Assembly: GCF_012911975.1 (NCBI RefSeq)
Contig: NZ_SMDQ01000012.1
Location: forward strand, 1 to 64,000
DNA: 64,000 nt
DNA from: Nodosilinea sp. P-1105
GTDB taxonomy: Bacteria > Cyanobacteriota > Cyanobacteriia > Phormidesmidales > Phormidesmidaceae
Direction: 5' to 3'
In this document: positions 46,893 through 55,500 of the stretch, one piece after another
How the letters are laid out: each line of letters begins with the position of its first letter
Position numbering within the stretch: position 1 is the first letter of the stretch
Translations under genes and position numbers: made by a program
Notes under the pieces: generated by a model
The model's database searches: none
Seen by the model: the letters and a program-made list of their open reading frames with translations, nothing else
What the model was told of the DNA's origin: nothing

Positions 46893-48458
46893 TTATGCGA
46901 CTCTATCGTCTGAATACAGGTGCTGTTGAAAACCGATAAAAACCGATCTGATGTTGTTCACCTCACCGAGGTCGGCAATGGCGTCTCTGAGGTTGTGGTA
47001 CTTCAACTCTAGCAGTTGCGGCAGTTTATCTTGGTCGAGTTCCCCTACCCCTTGTTCAATATATTGATTGAGCACAAAGTCTAGAAAGTCTTGTTGCCTA
47101 CCTGTATAGCGGGAGAAGATCAACTCCTTATGGGCCATGACCCGTTTGCGGCGGCTGATTGGGGCATTGGCGTAGGCGATGTAGGCTAGCACATCATATA
47201 AGTCACTGTTTTCAGCGTCGATTAGGCGGCTAATTTCGGTGAGTTGTTCATTGCCATAGCCTTTTTCGGCTAAGCCGTCTAGAAGGGCTTTGCGGGTGTC
47301 GGGTCGGCTCCAGAGTTGTCGCAGTTCGGCTTCGTTTTTAAATGACTCTGGGATGTCGCCAAACAGGCGCTCTACGAACTCAGCCGCCGGGATCGGTTTA
47401 CCATCTGGACTCCAGAAGCTGGTCTGGATGGTGTTTTGCAAGGTGCGCTCTTTGCCGTCAGCCAGCTTAATGACGATTTTCTGAGGACGGCCGGGGGTAG
47501 GGGAGTCGGAGTCGAGGTCGTCGGTGGGGGAATCAACGTTGTAGTCGCCAGCAGGTTCACGGGGACCGCGAGAGGTGACTCGCACTGGCTCCTGGGGTTC
47601 GCCATCCCACTCCGGATCGTTGAAGTGCTCATAAGCTTTTACGAAATCGTAGATGGTGAAGTAGTCTTTGCCCTCGAAGGGTCGGGTGCCGCGTCCGACA
47701 ATTTGTTTGAACTCGATGATGGTACCGATAACTCGCAACAGGATGATGTTGCGAACGTTGCGGGCATCGACGCCGGTAGAGAGTTTTTGAGAGGTGGTCA
47801 GGATGGTGGGGATGTTTTTTTCGTTGTCTTGGAAGGTGCGGAGAAATTGTTCGCCGAGGCTACCGTCGTTGGCGGTGACGCGGACGCAGTAGTTGGGATC
47901 GGTACTGATTTTGTAGTCGTTGATTAGGTCGCGGATGGCTAGGGCGTGATCTTGGGTGGCGCAGAATACGAGGGTTTTTTCGTTTTGGTTGATCATCTCC
48001 ATGAACAGCTGAACTCGGTAGCGTTCTCGCGCTTTGATTTCGATGATGCGGTTGAAGTCGGATTCGGTGTAGACGCGATCGCTGTCGATGGCTCCTTCTA
48101 GTAGGTCATCGTCCGGGCTGTAGCGGTATTCGTCGAGGTTGGTTTCGATCTGCCGCACTTTGAAGGGGGTAAGGAAGCCGTCATTGATGCCGTCTTTGAG
48201 GGCATAGGTATAGCGTTTGGCCTGCCCGACGCCTTCGGTATCGCGGGCATCGCGCTTTTTAGCTTCGATGACGGCGAGCTTGTGGCCACGGTATTCCAGC
48301 ACGTAGTCGGCAAATTCGGCAGCGGCCCGCCGCCCGCCCCCTACCAGCCGACCGGGGGCAATCACTTCTCGCCGCACTCGGCTGTTTTCTACCACGCCCC
48401 AGCCAGCGGCCCGCAGGGCGGGGTCAATCAGTTCGGCACGGGTTTCGGCTTCGTTCAC
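46893..48458 (-). CDS. hsdR: Type I restriction subunit R, lacking the first helicase domain
   Basis: The 521-residue product is an HsdR with a large in-frame deletion. Residues 1-80 are the N-terminal PD-(D/E)xK nuclease: Asp51, then the ExK of VIEAKKRD (Glu65, Lys67). Directly after GQAK (about residue 81) the sequence jumps to YTYALKDGINDGFLTPFKV, which in intact HsdR follows RecA-like domain 1. The usual ATP loop (TGTGKT), DEAH box and TAT motif are absent, about 300 residues in all. The remaining part keeps domain 2: TLVFCATQDHALAIRDLIND, TILTTSQKLSTGVDARN, EFKQIVGRGTRP, and the C-terminal region. Without ATP binding it cannot translocate DNA. The start is a GTG at 48458 with GAGGG before it. 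Confidence 0.9.
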   Translation of the reverse strand: MNEAETRAELIDPALRAAGWGVVENSRVRREVIAPGRLVGGGRRAAAEFADYVLEYRGHKLAVIEAKKRDARDTEGVGQAKRYTYALKDGINDGFLTPFKVRQIETNLDEYRYSPDDDLLEGAIDSDRVYTESDFNRIIEIKARERYRVQLFMEMINQNEKTLVFCATQDHALAIRDLINDYKISTDPNYCVRVTANDGSLGEQFLRTFQDNEKNIPTILTTSQKLSTGVDARNVRNIILLRVIGTIIEFKQIVGRGTRPFEGKDYFTIYDFVKAYEHFNDPEWDGEPQEPVRVTSRGPREPAGDYNVDSPTDDLDSDSPTPGRPQKIVIKLADGKERTLQNTIQTSFWSPDGKPIPAAEFVERLFGDIPESFKNEAELRQLWSRPDTRKALLDGLAEKGYGNEQLTEISRLIDAENSDLYDVLAYIAYANAPISRRKRVMAHKELIFSRYTGRQQDFLDFVLNQYIEQGVGELDQDKLPQLLELKYHNLRDAIADLGEVNNIRSVFIGFQQHLYSDDRVA

Positions 48459-48515
48459 GATGCCCTCATTTTGCTTTGAAGCACTTTTGCCCAGAGTTCC
48501 CCAAAAACGTTTCTA

Positions 48516-49586
48516 TCATGGCTCAGAGATTGGGCCATTGTCACTATTGAACGGGGATGGCCCCATCCGCTCCCGTGCGACCTCGATCGCCTGGTGCAGC
48601 TTAGTTTGTAGAACATCCTTGGGGGGTAAGACGGTGAGGTACTCGGCAACATGGATGCCGCTGCGGCCCAGCTCTAGTAGCTCAATTTGCTCCTGCTTCT
48701 TTCCGGCGCAGAGAATGATGCCGAGGGGCGGCGCTTCGTCTGGCTCTTGGTCGTGTTTTTGCAGCCAGCGCAGGTAGAGTTCCATCTGGCTTTTGTATTC
48801 GGGGCGAAAGTTGCCTAGCTTCAGGTCGATGGCGACCAGGCGTTTGAGTTTGCGGTTGTAGAACAGCAGGTCGATGTAAAAGTCGTCGTTGTCGATTTGC
48901 AGGCGCTTCTGACGGGCAACGAAGGTGAAGCCTGCCCCCATTTCCAGCAGAAACCGCTCGATTTCTCGCAGGATGGCGTCTTCGAGGTCGCGCTCGGTGT
49001 AGCGGTCTTGCAGATTTAGGAAGTCGAGGATGTAGGGATCGCGCAGCAGCAGGTCGGGGGAGAGCTTCTGCTCGTTGCGGAGCTGAGCCAGATCGTGGCG
49101 GATGGTGGCTTCGGGTTTACGGGAGAGGGCAGTGCGCTCGTAGAGCATGGAGTCGATGCGCTCTTTGAGCTGGCGAAAGCTCCAATTTTCGAGCTGGGCG
49201 ACTTCGATGTAGAAGTCGCGTTTTAGCGGGTCGTCGAGGGTGCTCAGCAACTGTAGGTGAGACCAGCTCAATTGTGCAGACACTGTTTGCACAATTTGCT
49301 GATCGGGGAATTGCTCGGCGAAGTGAAGGCAGTTCCGCAGTTGCCGTTCGCCCCAGCCGCGCCCATAGGTTTGAGTGAGTTTCTGGGAGAGGGTGCGAAT
49401 GACCTGCTTGCCATACTCGGCCCGCTGCCCCTGCAACACTTCGGTCTGGATGCGGGTGTCCACTTGCCAGTACAGCAGGGTGAGTTCGGCGTTGACGGCT
49501 ACGGCAGCGCGTTGCTTGGCGGCATCAATGAGCTGTCCAATGTCTTTAAAGAGCCGATCGCTGGGTTGGGTCAGGTCATTGCTCAC
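48516..49586 (-). CDS. YhcG/DUF1016 PD-(D/E)xK nuclease family protein
   Basis: This 356-residue protein has an N-terminal helical DUF1016 half (LLYWQVDTRIQTEVLQGQRA, YGRGWGERQLRNCLHFAEQF) and a C-terminal nuclease half with DLEDAILREIERFLLEMGAG, FTFVARQKRLQI, DFYIDLLFYNRKLKRLVAIDL, giving the Asp...Asp-x-Lys pattern (D-L-K in AIDLKLGNF) of the PD-(D/E)xK fold. YhcG homologues often sit inside type I restriction operons, as here. The start codon overlaps the hsdS stop by 4 bases (ATGA), which shows translational coupling. It looks intact. Its role in the restriction system is not established. Confidence 0.88.
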   Translation of the reverse strand: MSNDLTQPSDRLFKDIGQLIDAAKQRAAVAVNAELTLLYWQVDTRIQTEVLQGQRAEYGKQVIRTLSQKLTQTYGRGWGERQLRNCLHFAEQFPDQQIVQTVSAQLSWSHLQLLSTLDDPLKRDFYIEVAQLENWSFRQLKERIDSMLYERTALSRKPEATIRHDLAQLRNEQKLSPDLLLRDPYILDFLNLQDRYTERDLEDAILREIERFLLEMGAGFTFVARQKRLQIDNDDFYIDLLFYNRKLKRLVAIDLKLGNFRPEYKSQMELYLRWLQKHDQEPDEAPPLGIILCAGKKQEQIELLELGRSGIHVAEYLTVLPPKDVLQTKLHQAIEVARERMGPSPFNSDNGPISEP

Positions 49587-50830
49587 GCTGCTGTCACCTC
49601 CTGCGCTGCGTTGGCGGCTTGGGCGGCAGTGTCGGTAGTGAGTTCGCCAGAGAAGGCTTTTTGCAGGATGGATTGCTTGAGTTCGTTGAGGGCGGCGAGT
49701 TTTTGTTGGTAGATGGCTTCGAGGCGCTGAGAAGCACCCGATAGCTCATCGATAGCTGTAACCAGGGATTGCTGCTTTTCCAAAGGGGGAAAGCTCAACT
49801 CAATCAGCGATAACTTCTGTTGGTTTAAGCTGCTGATACTGATGCCGTCTCCACTCTCAATTAGCCTTCTCCGTAATGTTCGAGACTTGAGGTAATGTAC
49901 CGCGAAGGGTAAGTAGACATCTGGCCTCTCAATGCGAATCCTAATTGTAAATCCAGAGTGAGACGTCTTTTCAGAGAGTTCGCCAGCCAATATACAACGT
50001 CCAATCAGCTCTTTGTTTCCATTTGAGCGGACGGTCAATATATCGCCTTCCCGTAGAATATCAATCTCTTTCAGATCCTCATCTATAGTGACTGTCTCTA
50101 ATTGCTCCTCATCAATCCAGAAGTTGTTCTGAAAGTCTTTAACACCAACAATCTTGATTGATTCGCCCTTGCTGTTCTTGGTGAAATTGAGTCCATTTCG
50201 AAATGTGGCAATCTCACCCAACCTCACATCTACCCAGTTATCGCCTTTGCGGGTGAAGATGGAGTTTAGGTAGCTTTCAAAGAGTTCACGGGCGTTGGCG
50301 AGGTTCTTTTCGGTGTTTGCGATCGCACCATCAATCCTCTCAAACGCCTCATCCAATATCGCCACAATGCGTTTTTGTTCTGCGCATGTGGGGAATGCAA
50401 TGGTTAGGGGTGCAATATCGTAATTATTGATTTGGGGAATTGAAGAGCCACTACCTAGCTCTCTCATATCTATATTGAGAAAGTAAAAATATAGAAATTT
50501 TGGAAGTAAAGCTTTTGATGGAATAACCCCCATAATGTTTAAATCCGCACAAACAGGTATAGCGGTTAGGCGCTTTTTGTTCGTCAAAATCGCACCACCT
50601 CTTTTTGGAAAGATGGTTGTCCCTATTGGGAATAGAGAATTCTTTTTGAGAGCATCTTCATTCAGAAAGCGCGATGATGTAGTGATTACCAGATCATTCT
50701 CAGGAAGAGACATATCCGCGACTTTCAGATAAGGCACATCTCCCGAAGTCTTTTCCAATGATTTATTGACTGTAGTGCCGCTCTTGAGAGTGCAGACATC
50801 ACCTATTTTTTTAACCTCCCAACTTTTCAT
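49583..50830 (-). CDS. hsdS: Type I restriction specificity subunit S
   Basis: HsdS recognises the two halves of the target and joins two HsdM and two HsdR. The 415-residue protein has two target-recognition domains: one from about residue 4 (WEVKKIGDVCTLKSGTT) to about 145, the other from about 200 (WVDVRLGEIATFRNGLNF) to 360. They are separated by the helix FPTCAEQKRIVAILDEAFER and closed by FPPLEKQQSLVTAIDELSG. The layout is complete and undamaged. The ATG at 50830 overlaps an hsdM-type stop (TGATG), the usual hsdM-hsdS junction. Although hsdM upstream is destroyed, hsdS is intact, so a partner methylase would have to come from elsewhere in the genome. Confidence 0.92.
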   Translation of the reverse strand: MKSWEVKKIGDVCTLKSGTTVNKSLEKTSGDVPYLKVADMSLPENDLVITTSSRFLNEDALKKNSLFPIGTTIFPKRGGAILTNKKRLTAIPVCADLNIMGVIPSKALLPKFLYFYFLNIDMRELGSGSSIPQINNYDIAPLTIAFPTCAEQKRIVAILDEAFERIDGAIANTEKNLANARELFESYLNSIFTRKGDNWVDVRLGEIATFRNGLNFTKNSKGESIKIVGVKDFQNNFWIDEEQLETVTIDEDLKEIDILREGDILTVRSNGNKELIGRCILAGELSEKTSHSGFTIRIRIERPDVYLPFAVHYLKSRTLRRRLIESGDGISISSLNQQKLSLIELSFPPLEKQQSLVTAIDELSGASQRLEAIYQQKLAALNELKQSILQKAFSGELTTDTAAQAANAAQEVTAA

Positions 50831-50831
50831 C

Positions 50832-50920
50832 ACAACATCCCCCCAATTTCAGCCAAGATCTCCGCACTCCCCATGACTGATACCAGCATCATTCCTCTCC
50901 TCCGTTAGCCCTGAGCTGTG
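50832..50920 (-). pseudogene. hsdM 3'-end copy, rung 1 (native junction with hsdS)
   Basis: On the minus strand the frame reads SAEILAEIGGML then TGA, matching the C-terminus of the hsdM remnant at 52134 (SAEILAGIGGIL). Its stop overlaps the hsdS start, so this is the original end of hsdM. Sequence of 89 bases, including a Met-Leu-Val-Ser stretch and TTAGCCCTGAGCTG, is repeated with few changes at 51061-51149. Confidence 0.75.
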
Positions 50921-50955
50921 AGCGTGTCGAACAGTCGAAGGGCGGCTATCCGTTA

Positions 50956-51001
50956 GCCCTGAGCCTGTCGAAGGGCGGCTGGGCTTCGACAGGCTCAGCC
51001 C
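50956..51001. repeat. Palindrome of the TCGACAGGCTCAG family
   Basis: GCCCTGAGCCTGTCGAAG (50956-50973) pairs with CTTCGACAGGCTCAGCCC (50984-51001), 18 bases with one mismatch. Partial copies flank it (50924-50942, 51011-51020). It lies between rungs 1 and 2 of the hsdM ladder. Confidence 0.85.
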
Positions 51002-51058
51002 GAACGAATGTAGGCTCAGCCCAAACGGTATATTTACCGTTAGCCCGAACGCTTAGGC

Positions 51059-51149
51059 TCACAACATCCCTCCAATTCCAGCCAAAATCTCAGCAATCCC
51101 CATGCCTGATACCAGCATCATTCCTCCCCTCCGTTAGCCCTGAGCTGTG
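51059..51149 (-). pseudogene. hsdM 3'-end copy, rung 2
   Basis: The frame reads GIAEILAGIGGML then TGA. It is an 89-base near-duplicate of rung 1. It is followed (51150-51363) by about 200 bases with no long frame, holding two similar fragments, FYCEYRDKPNLQSLIGEGSG and a weaker YATRPNLQLLVAEIS copy, which look like parts of another decayed gene that I cannot name. Confidence 0.7.
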
Positions 51150-51369
51150 GACCTGCCAAATATTCAAAGAATTGTTCCGCTAATTTCTGCAACCAGCAGT
51201 TGCAGATTTGGTCGAGTGGCATAGGTACAATCAAACTCACACACATTCCTGAGATTTCAAGCATCAATAGATTTTTGCCCACTACCTTCTCCAATCAGTG
51301 ATTGGAGATTTGGCTTATCCCTATACTCACAGTAAAACTGCCGCATGAGCCATAAATTATTGGCCTCAC

Positions 51370-51445
51370 TCACAACATCTGTCCAATTCCAGCCAAAATC
51401 TCCGCACTCTCCTTATCCAGCACCGCGATCCCTGCTACCTGAGCA
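51370..51445 (-). pseudogene. hsdM 3'-end copy, rung 3
   Basis: The frame reads VAGIAVLDKESAEILAGIGQML then TGA, a further copy of the hsdM C-terminal tail, close to rung 4 (IAALDKESAEILAGIGGIL). The copy ends at about 51445 and a repeat block starts at 51452. Confidence 0.75.
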
Positions 51446-51490
51446 GAGACCGGGCTTCGACTTCGCTCAGCCCTCTTAGATTGCCCTAGC

Positions 51491-51690
51491 CCGCCAGTTG
51501 AGCGTAGCCGAAACCCCGCCAGTTGAGCGTAGCCGAAGCCCCGCTGGCTGAGCGTAGCCGAAGCCCCGCTGGCTGAGCGTAGCCGAAGCCCCGCTGGCTG
51601 AGCGTAGCCGAAGCCCCGCTGGCTGAGCGTAGCCGAAGCCCCGCTGGCTGAGCGTAGCCGAAGCCCCGCTGGCTGAGCGTAGCCGAAGCC
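51491..51690. repeat. 25-bp tandem array, 8 units
   Basis: Eight head-to-tail units of 25 bases (51491-51690) begin CCGCTGGCTGAGCGTAGC and end GAAGCC. Units 3-8 are identical; units 1-2 have CCAGTT for TGGCT. As 25 is not a multiple of 3 and the unit has no minus-strand stop, all three minus frames stay open and yield GFGYAQPAGLRLRSASG-type peptides. Two further units lie at 52077-52126. A 24-base sequence beginning GGGCTTCGACTTCGCTCAG precedes both blocks (51452-51475, 52036-52059). Confidence 0.95.
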
Positions 51691-51702
51691 AAAACCCACT
51701 CA

Positions 51703-52005
51703 TCAACCACCCCCTAAATAATGCGTTGCATTTTGGCACTCCGCCAAAATATGCAGCCGATCCCAATCGCCTTCCATCAGCGCCATCTTCTTCGCTCGGC
51801 TCCAGCCCTGCACCTGCTTCTCACGATAAAAAGCATCTGCCACACGCTCAAATTCCTCTGCATAGACCAACTTAACAGGCAAGCGTTTCGCCGTATGATT
51901 GGCTCCCATACCGTTCTGGTGCTGCCACAGGCGGCGCGGCAAATCCCTAGTGCTACCCGTGTACAAAGAACCATCGACGCATTCCAAAATATACATATAA
52001 GGCAT
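51703..52005 (-). CDS. GIY-YIG family nuclease
   Basis: This 100-residue protein has a compact GIY-YIG domain: YMYILECVDGSLYTGST (the GIY/YIG strand pair, as M-Y-I and Y-T-G), LPRRLWQHQNG (catalytic Arg) and FERVADAFYREKQVQGWSRA (Glu of the family). A single-domain cyanobacterial type is common. GGAGG lies 4 bases before the ATG. It stands between two direct copies of the same repeat block (51452-51690 and 52036-52126) inside the duplicated 3' end of hsdM, so it is inserted in, or carried with, that repeat. A DNA-nicking role in spread of the repeat is inferred. Confidence 0.85.
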   Translation of the reverse strand: MPYMYILECVDGSLYTGSTRDLPRRLWQHQNGMGANHTAKRLPVKLVYAEEFERVADAFYREKQVQGWSRAKKMALMEGDWDRLHILAECQNATHYLGGG

Positions 52006-52035
52006 AGGTCCTCCGTCCTCAATGCACCTGATATC

Positions 52036-52126
52036 GGGCTTCGACTTCGCTCAGCCCTCACGGCTCGACCACCACCCCGCTAGTTGAGCACAGCCGAAAC
52101 CCCGTTGGCTGAGCGTAGCCGAAGCC
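52036..52126. repeat. Second copy of the repeat block (right flank of the nuclease gene)
   Basis: It starts with the 24-base sequence beginning GGGCTTCGACTTCGCTCAG (identical to 51452-51475), then 17 unrelated bases and two units of the 25-bp repeat. Like the array, it is followed by an AAACCCA-type junction. It is in direct orientation to the left block, with the GIY-YIG gene between. Confidence 0.9.
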
Positions 52127-52133
52127 AAACCCA

Positions 52134-52388
52134 TCACAAGATTCCCCCAATTCCAGCCAAAATCTCAGCACTCTCCTTATCCAGGGCCGCAATCTCATCC
52201 ATAATTTCCTGCGGGTCGCGAAGGGGGGCTTCTTCTGGGGCATTGGGGTTTTTCACCGACAGGTCAAAGGTTTCGGGGTCAACATCCTCCAGATCCAGGA
52301 ACCAAGACTTCTCCGTTTCCGCAAACGTCCCCTGGAGTTCCACAAACTCCTTCAGGTCATCAATGTTTCTGAAGGTCTGTTCAAACAT
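52134..52388 (-). pseudogene. Type I methylase HsdM with its catalytic core deleted
   Basis: The 84-residue frame starts MFEQTFRNIDDL, the start of HsdM, and at once continues EFVELQGTFAETEKSWFLDL, DPETFDLSVKNPN and IAALDKESAEILAGIGGIL, which is the C-terminal tail of a methylase of about 480-550 residues. The SAM-binding and NPPF catalytic regions are missing (about 400 residues), yet the reading frame is kept. Methylation by this gene product is not possible. It is the fourth and longest rung of the hsdM 3'-end ladder. It lies first in the order of transcription of the hsd locus. Confidence 0.85.
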
Positions 52389-52511
52389 GGGTCTTCTAAG
52401 CAGGTTAGCGGGGGTGGCCTACGCCAATAGTACAGGCTCACCATCCAGGGCAACGCTTTCCCTGGCTAACGTATCTCAGCAGACACCGCGATCGCAGGCA
52501 AGTTTTCATCC

Positions 52512-55500
52512 CTACCCCTCGCTGATCAGCTGCAGTAATTGCTCCGTGGAGATCTTGCCGCTCATGTCGGTGCCTTCCAGCAGGCTATCGGCCAGGTCGC
52601 GCTTTTGTCGGTGCAGGTCGACAATTTTCTCCTCGATGGTGTTTTTGGCCACCAGACGATAGATGGTGACCGGGCGTTGCTGGCCGATGCGATGGGCGCG
52701 ATCGCTGGCTTGATCTTCCACCGCTGGGTTCCACCAGGGGTCCATGTGGATCACATAGTCTGCCGCTGTCAGGTTAAGGCCAGTGCCCCCCGCCTTCAGG
52801 CTAATCAAGAACACCTCCCCCTCTCCCGCCTGGAAGGCCTCCACCCGTTTCTGGCGTTCTTTGGCCGGGGTGCTGCCGTCCAGGTATTGGTAGTGGATGG
52901 ATTGACCGTTCAGGAACTCTCGCAAAATGGTGAGGTGGTCCACAAACTGGCTGAATACCAGGGCCTTGTGGTTATTTTCCGTTAGTTCTTCCAGAATTTC
53001 CCCAAAGGCTTCCAATTTGGCACTGGGCAGAGGGGTGTCGGCATTCACCAGGCGGGTATTGCAACAGGCCCGCCGCAGCCGCATAATTTCTGCCAGCACT
53101 TGCAGGTGTTTGGTGCCCGCTTCCACATTGGGGTCAGCCAGCTTTTCGATCGCATCCCGCCGCAGGGCCTCATAGAAGGCCATTTCCTGGGCACTGAGTT
53201 CCACCTGCAGGGTGATTTCGGTGCGGGCGGGCAGTTCGTCCAGCACCTGGCTCTTGGTACGGCGCAGAATGAAGGGTTGGATCAGCCGCTTCAGGCGGTT
53301 GCGGGCGGCTTTATCCTGGTTGCGTTCGATGGCGTTGGCGAACTTCTGGCTGAACTGCTCTTGGGAGCCCAGCAAGCCGGGGTTAATGAACCGAAACAGG
53401 TTCCACAGTTCCCCCAGGTGGTTTTCAATCGGGGTGCCGGTGGTGAGGATTTTAAAGTCTCCCTGGAGTTTCATCGCTGCCTTGGAGCGCTTGGTGGCCG
53501 AGTTCTTGATGGCCTGGGCCTCGTCGAGCACAATGGTTTGCCACTGTACCTGGGCCAGCATGTCCCCGACATCGGCCTGTTGCAACAGGCCGTAGCTACA
53601 CACCAGCAGGTCAAAGGGTTGCAAGTTATCGATCCGCTTTTGGCGATCGCCGCTGCCCAACTGCTTCGGCGTCAGGGTGGGAGCAAACTTCTCCGCCTCG
53701 CTGATCCAGTTCATGCACACCGAGGTGGGGGCAATAATCAGGGTGGGGCCGTCGGGGGCGCGGGTGAGAATTACCGCCAGGGCTTGCAGGGTCTTGCCCA
53801 AACCCATGTCATCGGCCAGGCAGGCCCCCACCCCCCAGTGGGCCAGGCGGGCCAGCCAGTTAAACCCGTCCACCTGGTAATCCCGCAGCTCTGCCTGCAG
53901 GGTAGAGGGCAACTCGGGCTGCAGATTTTGGGCCTCTTTCAGGCGTTTGACATGGTTTTTCCAGTGCTTGTCGGTTTTGAGTTGACCCGCTTCCTCCATC
54001 CAGTCATCCATGGCCAGGGAGGCCAGGGGGTGAAACCGGACGCCGTTGCCGCTTTTCTCGGAGAAGGCGCGCATGTCGTCCAGGCGCTTGCGGAACTCCT
54101 GGGTTAGGGCCAGGAACTGACCATCGGCCAGCTTCACGAACCGACCGGGGGAGGCCTCCAGCAGCTCCATCAACCGCTGCATGTCCAGCACTTCGTCATC
54201 GCTGATCTGAAGCTCACCGCTGGCGGCAAACCAGTCCCGCTGCCGCTGAATCTGGATTTTGAAGTTACTGAGGCTGACCCGGCTGGCGATGCGCATCTTT
54301 TCCCCTTCCGGCCATTCCACCACTGCCTGGTCCCCCAACTCCTGAATTTCCAGCAGCAGTTCCAGGCAGGCTTCGGGGTCATCAATCAGCCACTCCCCCG
54401 CTTCATCATCGAGCCGCTGCAGGGTGGGGCAAGTGGTTTCGACGGTGCGGGCCAGGGCTTTTTCCTGCTTCAGGTCACGGTGGGTTTGTAGCCGTTTACC
54501 GTCGATTTCAGCAATCACCATTTCGCCGCCGCTGCCAGGACGGTAGTAAGGGCCATCATCCCCAAAGGGGCGAGTCAGTAGGGCTACCTTTAGCCCTTCC
54601 CCGGCGGGGAGCAAGTGCAGGTGGGGTTGGGGATTGGCCTCCACCGCTTCGGCGTCGGCTACCCCGCCACCAATGTCGGAATGCACCGTCACCAGCCCAG
54701 CCACGGCGTTGATTGCGGCCAGCACCTGTTCTTTGGCGGCTTCGGGCACTTCTAGGGAGTTCTGGGGACCCAGCACCTCAGCGATGCGACGGTGGTTGGC
54801 GGTAAATTCCACCACCTTCAGCCGGGTGGGGGTCTCTTTCACCAGGGCGATCGCCGCTTTGGGCTCCACCGCTGGGGTCAGGGAAATGGCTAGCTTGCCC
54901 GCCTTGGCCTGGCGCACCAGCAGGGCGGGTTCCCCCTTCACCACCTCCACCCGCGTCGTGGGGGAGTCTTCCCAGAACACCAGGGGATGACCCACCAGAT
55001 CCAGCAGGGCCTGCTCTTGAAATTTGTAGTTGTCGTAGCCGTAGCTGTAGTTATCCTGTACCAGGTTAGAGCAAATTTGAATGTCTTGGGGGGTGAGGTA
55101 ATCAAAAGAGCGCAGCTCTTGTTTGAGGCGCTTGAGGGCGATCGCCCGTCCCCGGCTCCAGCCCCCCTTGACGCTAATTTTTTGTTCCTTCGGTTGGAGT
55201 TGCCAGCTGTCATGGGGATAAACGGTCAACAACCAGACCAGGCGATAGCTGGTAGCGGTGGCTTTGGTGGCCTGTTTGGGGGTAGTGGGGTTTAGCCCCA
55301 TGAGCGCCGTCAGAGACAGTTCCCAGGGTTCCTTGGGTTGAATTAAGGTCACCAGGGGGTGAATGCCGGTTTTCTGGCGTAGCTCGGCGGCTTGTTGGCC
55401 GTAGGTGCTATCGGGTTGTAGGCGGGCCAGGAGTTCCGCCATCTCCAGGGCAAACCAGTCATATCCAGCGGTCTGGGCGTGCTTATAAAACTGCCCCACG

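Noticed and set aside
51370-51766. Proteins GFGYAQPAGLRLRSAS... in three overlapping minus frames
   Set aside because: They are read-through of the 25-bp array in all frames. There is no plausible start or domain; only the hsdM tail at the end of one frame is real.
50834-52130. CRISPR array at the 25-bp tandem repeat
   Set aside because: The units are joined head to tail with no spacers, no cas genes are near, and the unit is not a typical CRISPR repeat.
46860-52500. Complete functional type I restriction system
   Set aside because: hsdM lacks its catalytic core and hsdR its ATP-binding domain, so neither methylation nor translocation is possible from this locus alone.
53100-54107. Long plus-strand frame inside the SNF2 gene
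   Set aside because: It has GC-driven openness only, with Gly/Gln-rich sequence and no domain; the minus-strand SNF2 motor motifs are unambiguous.
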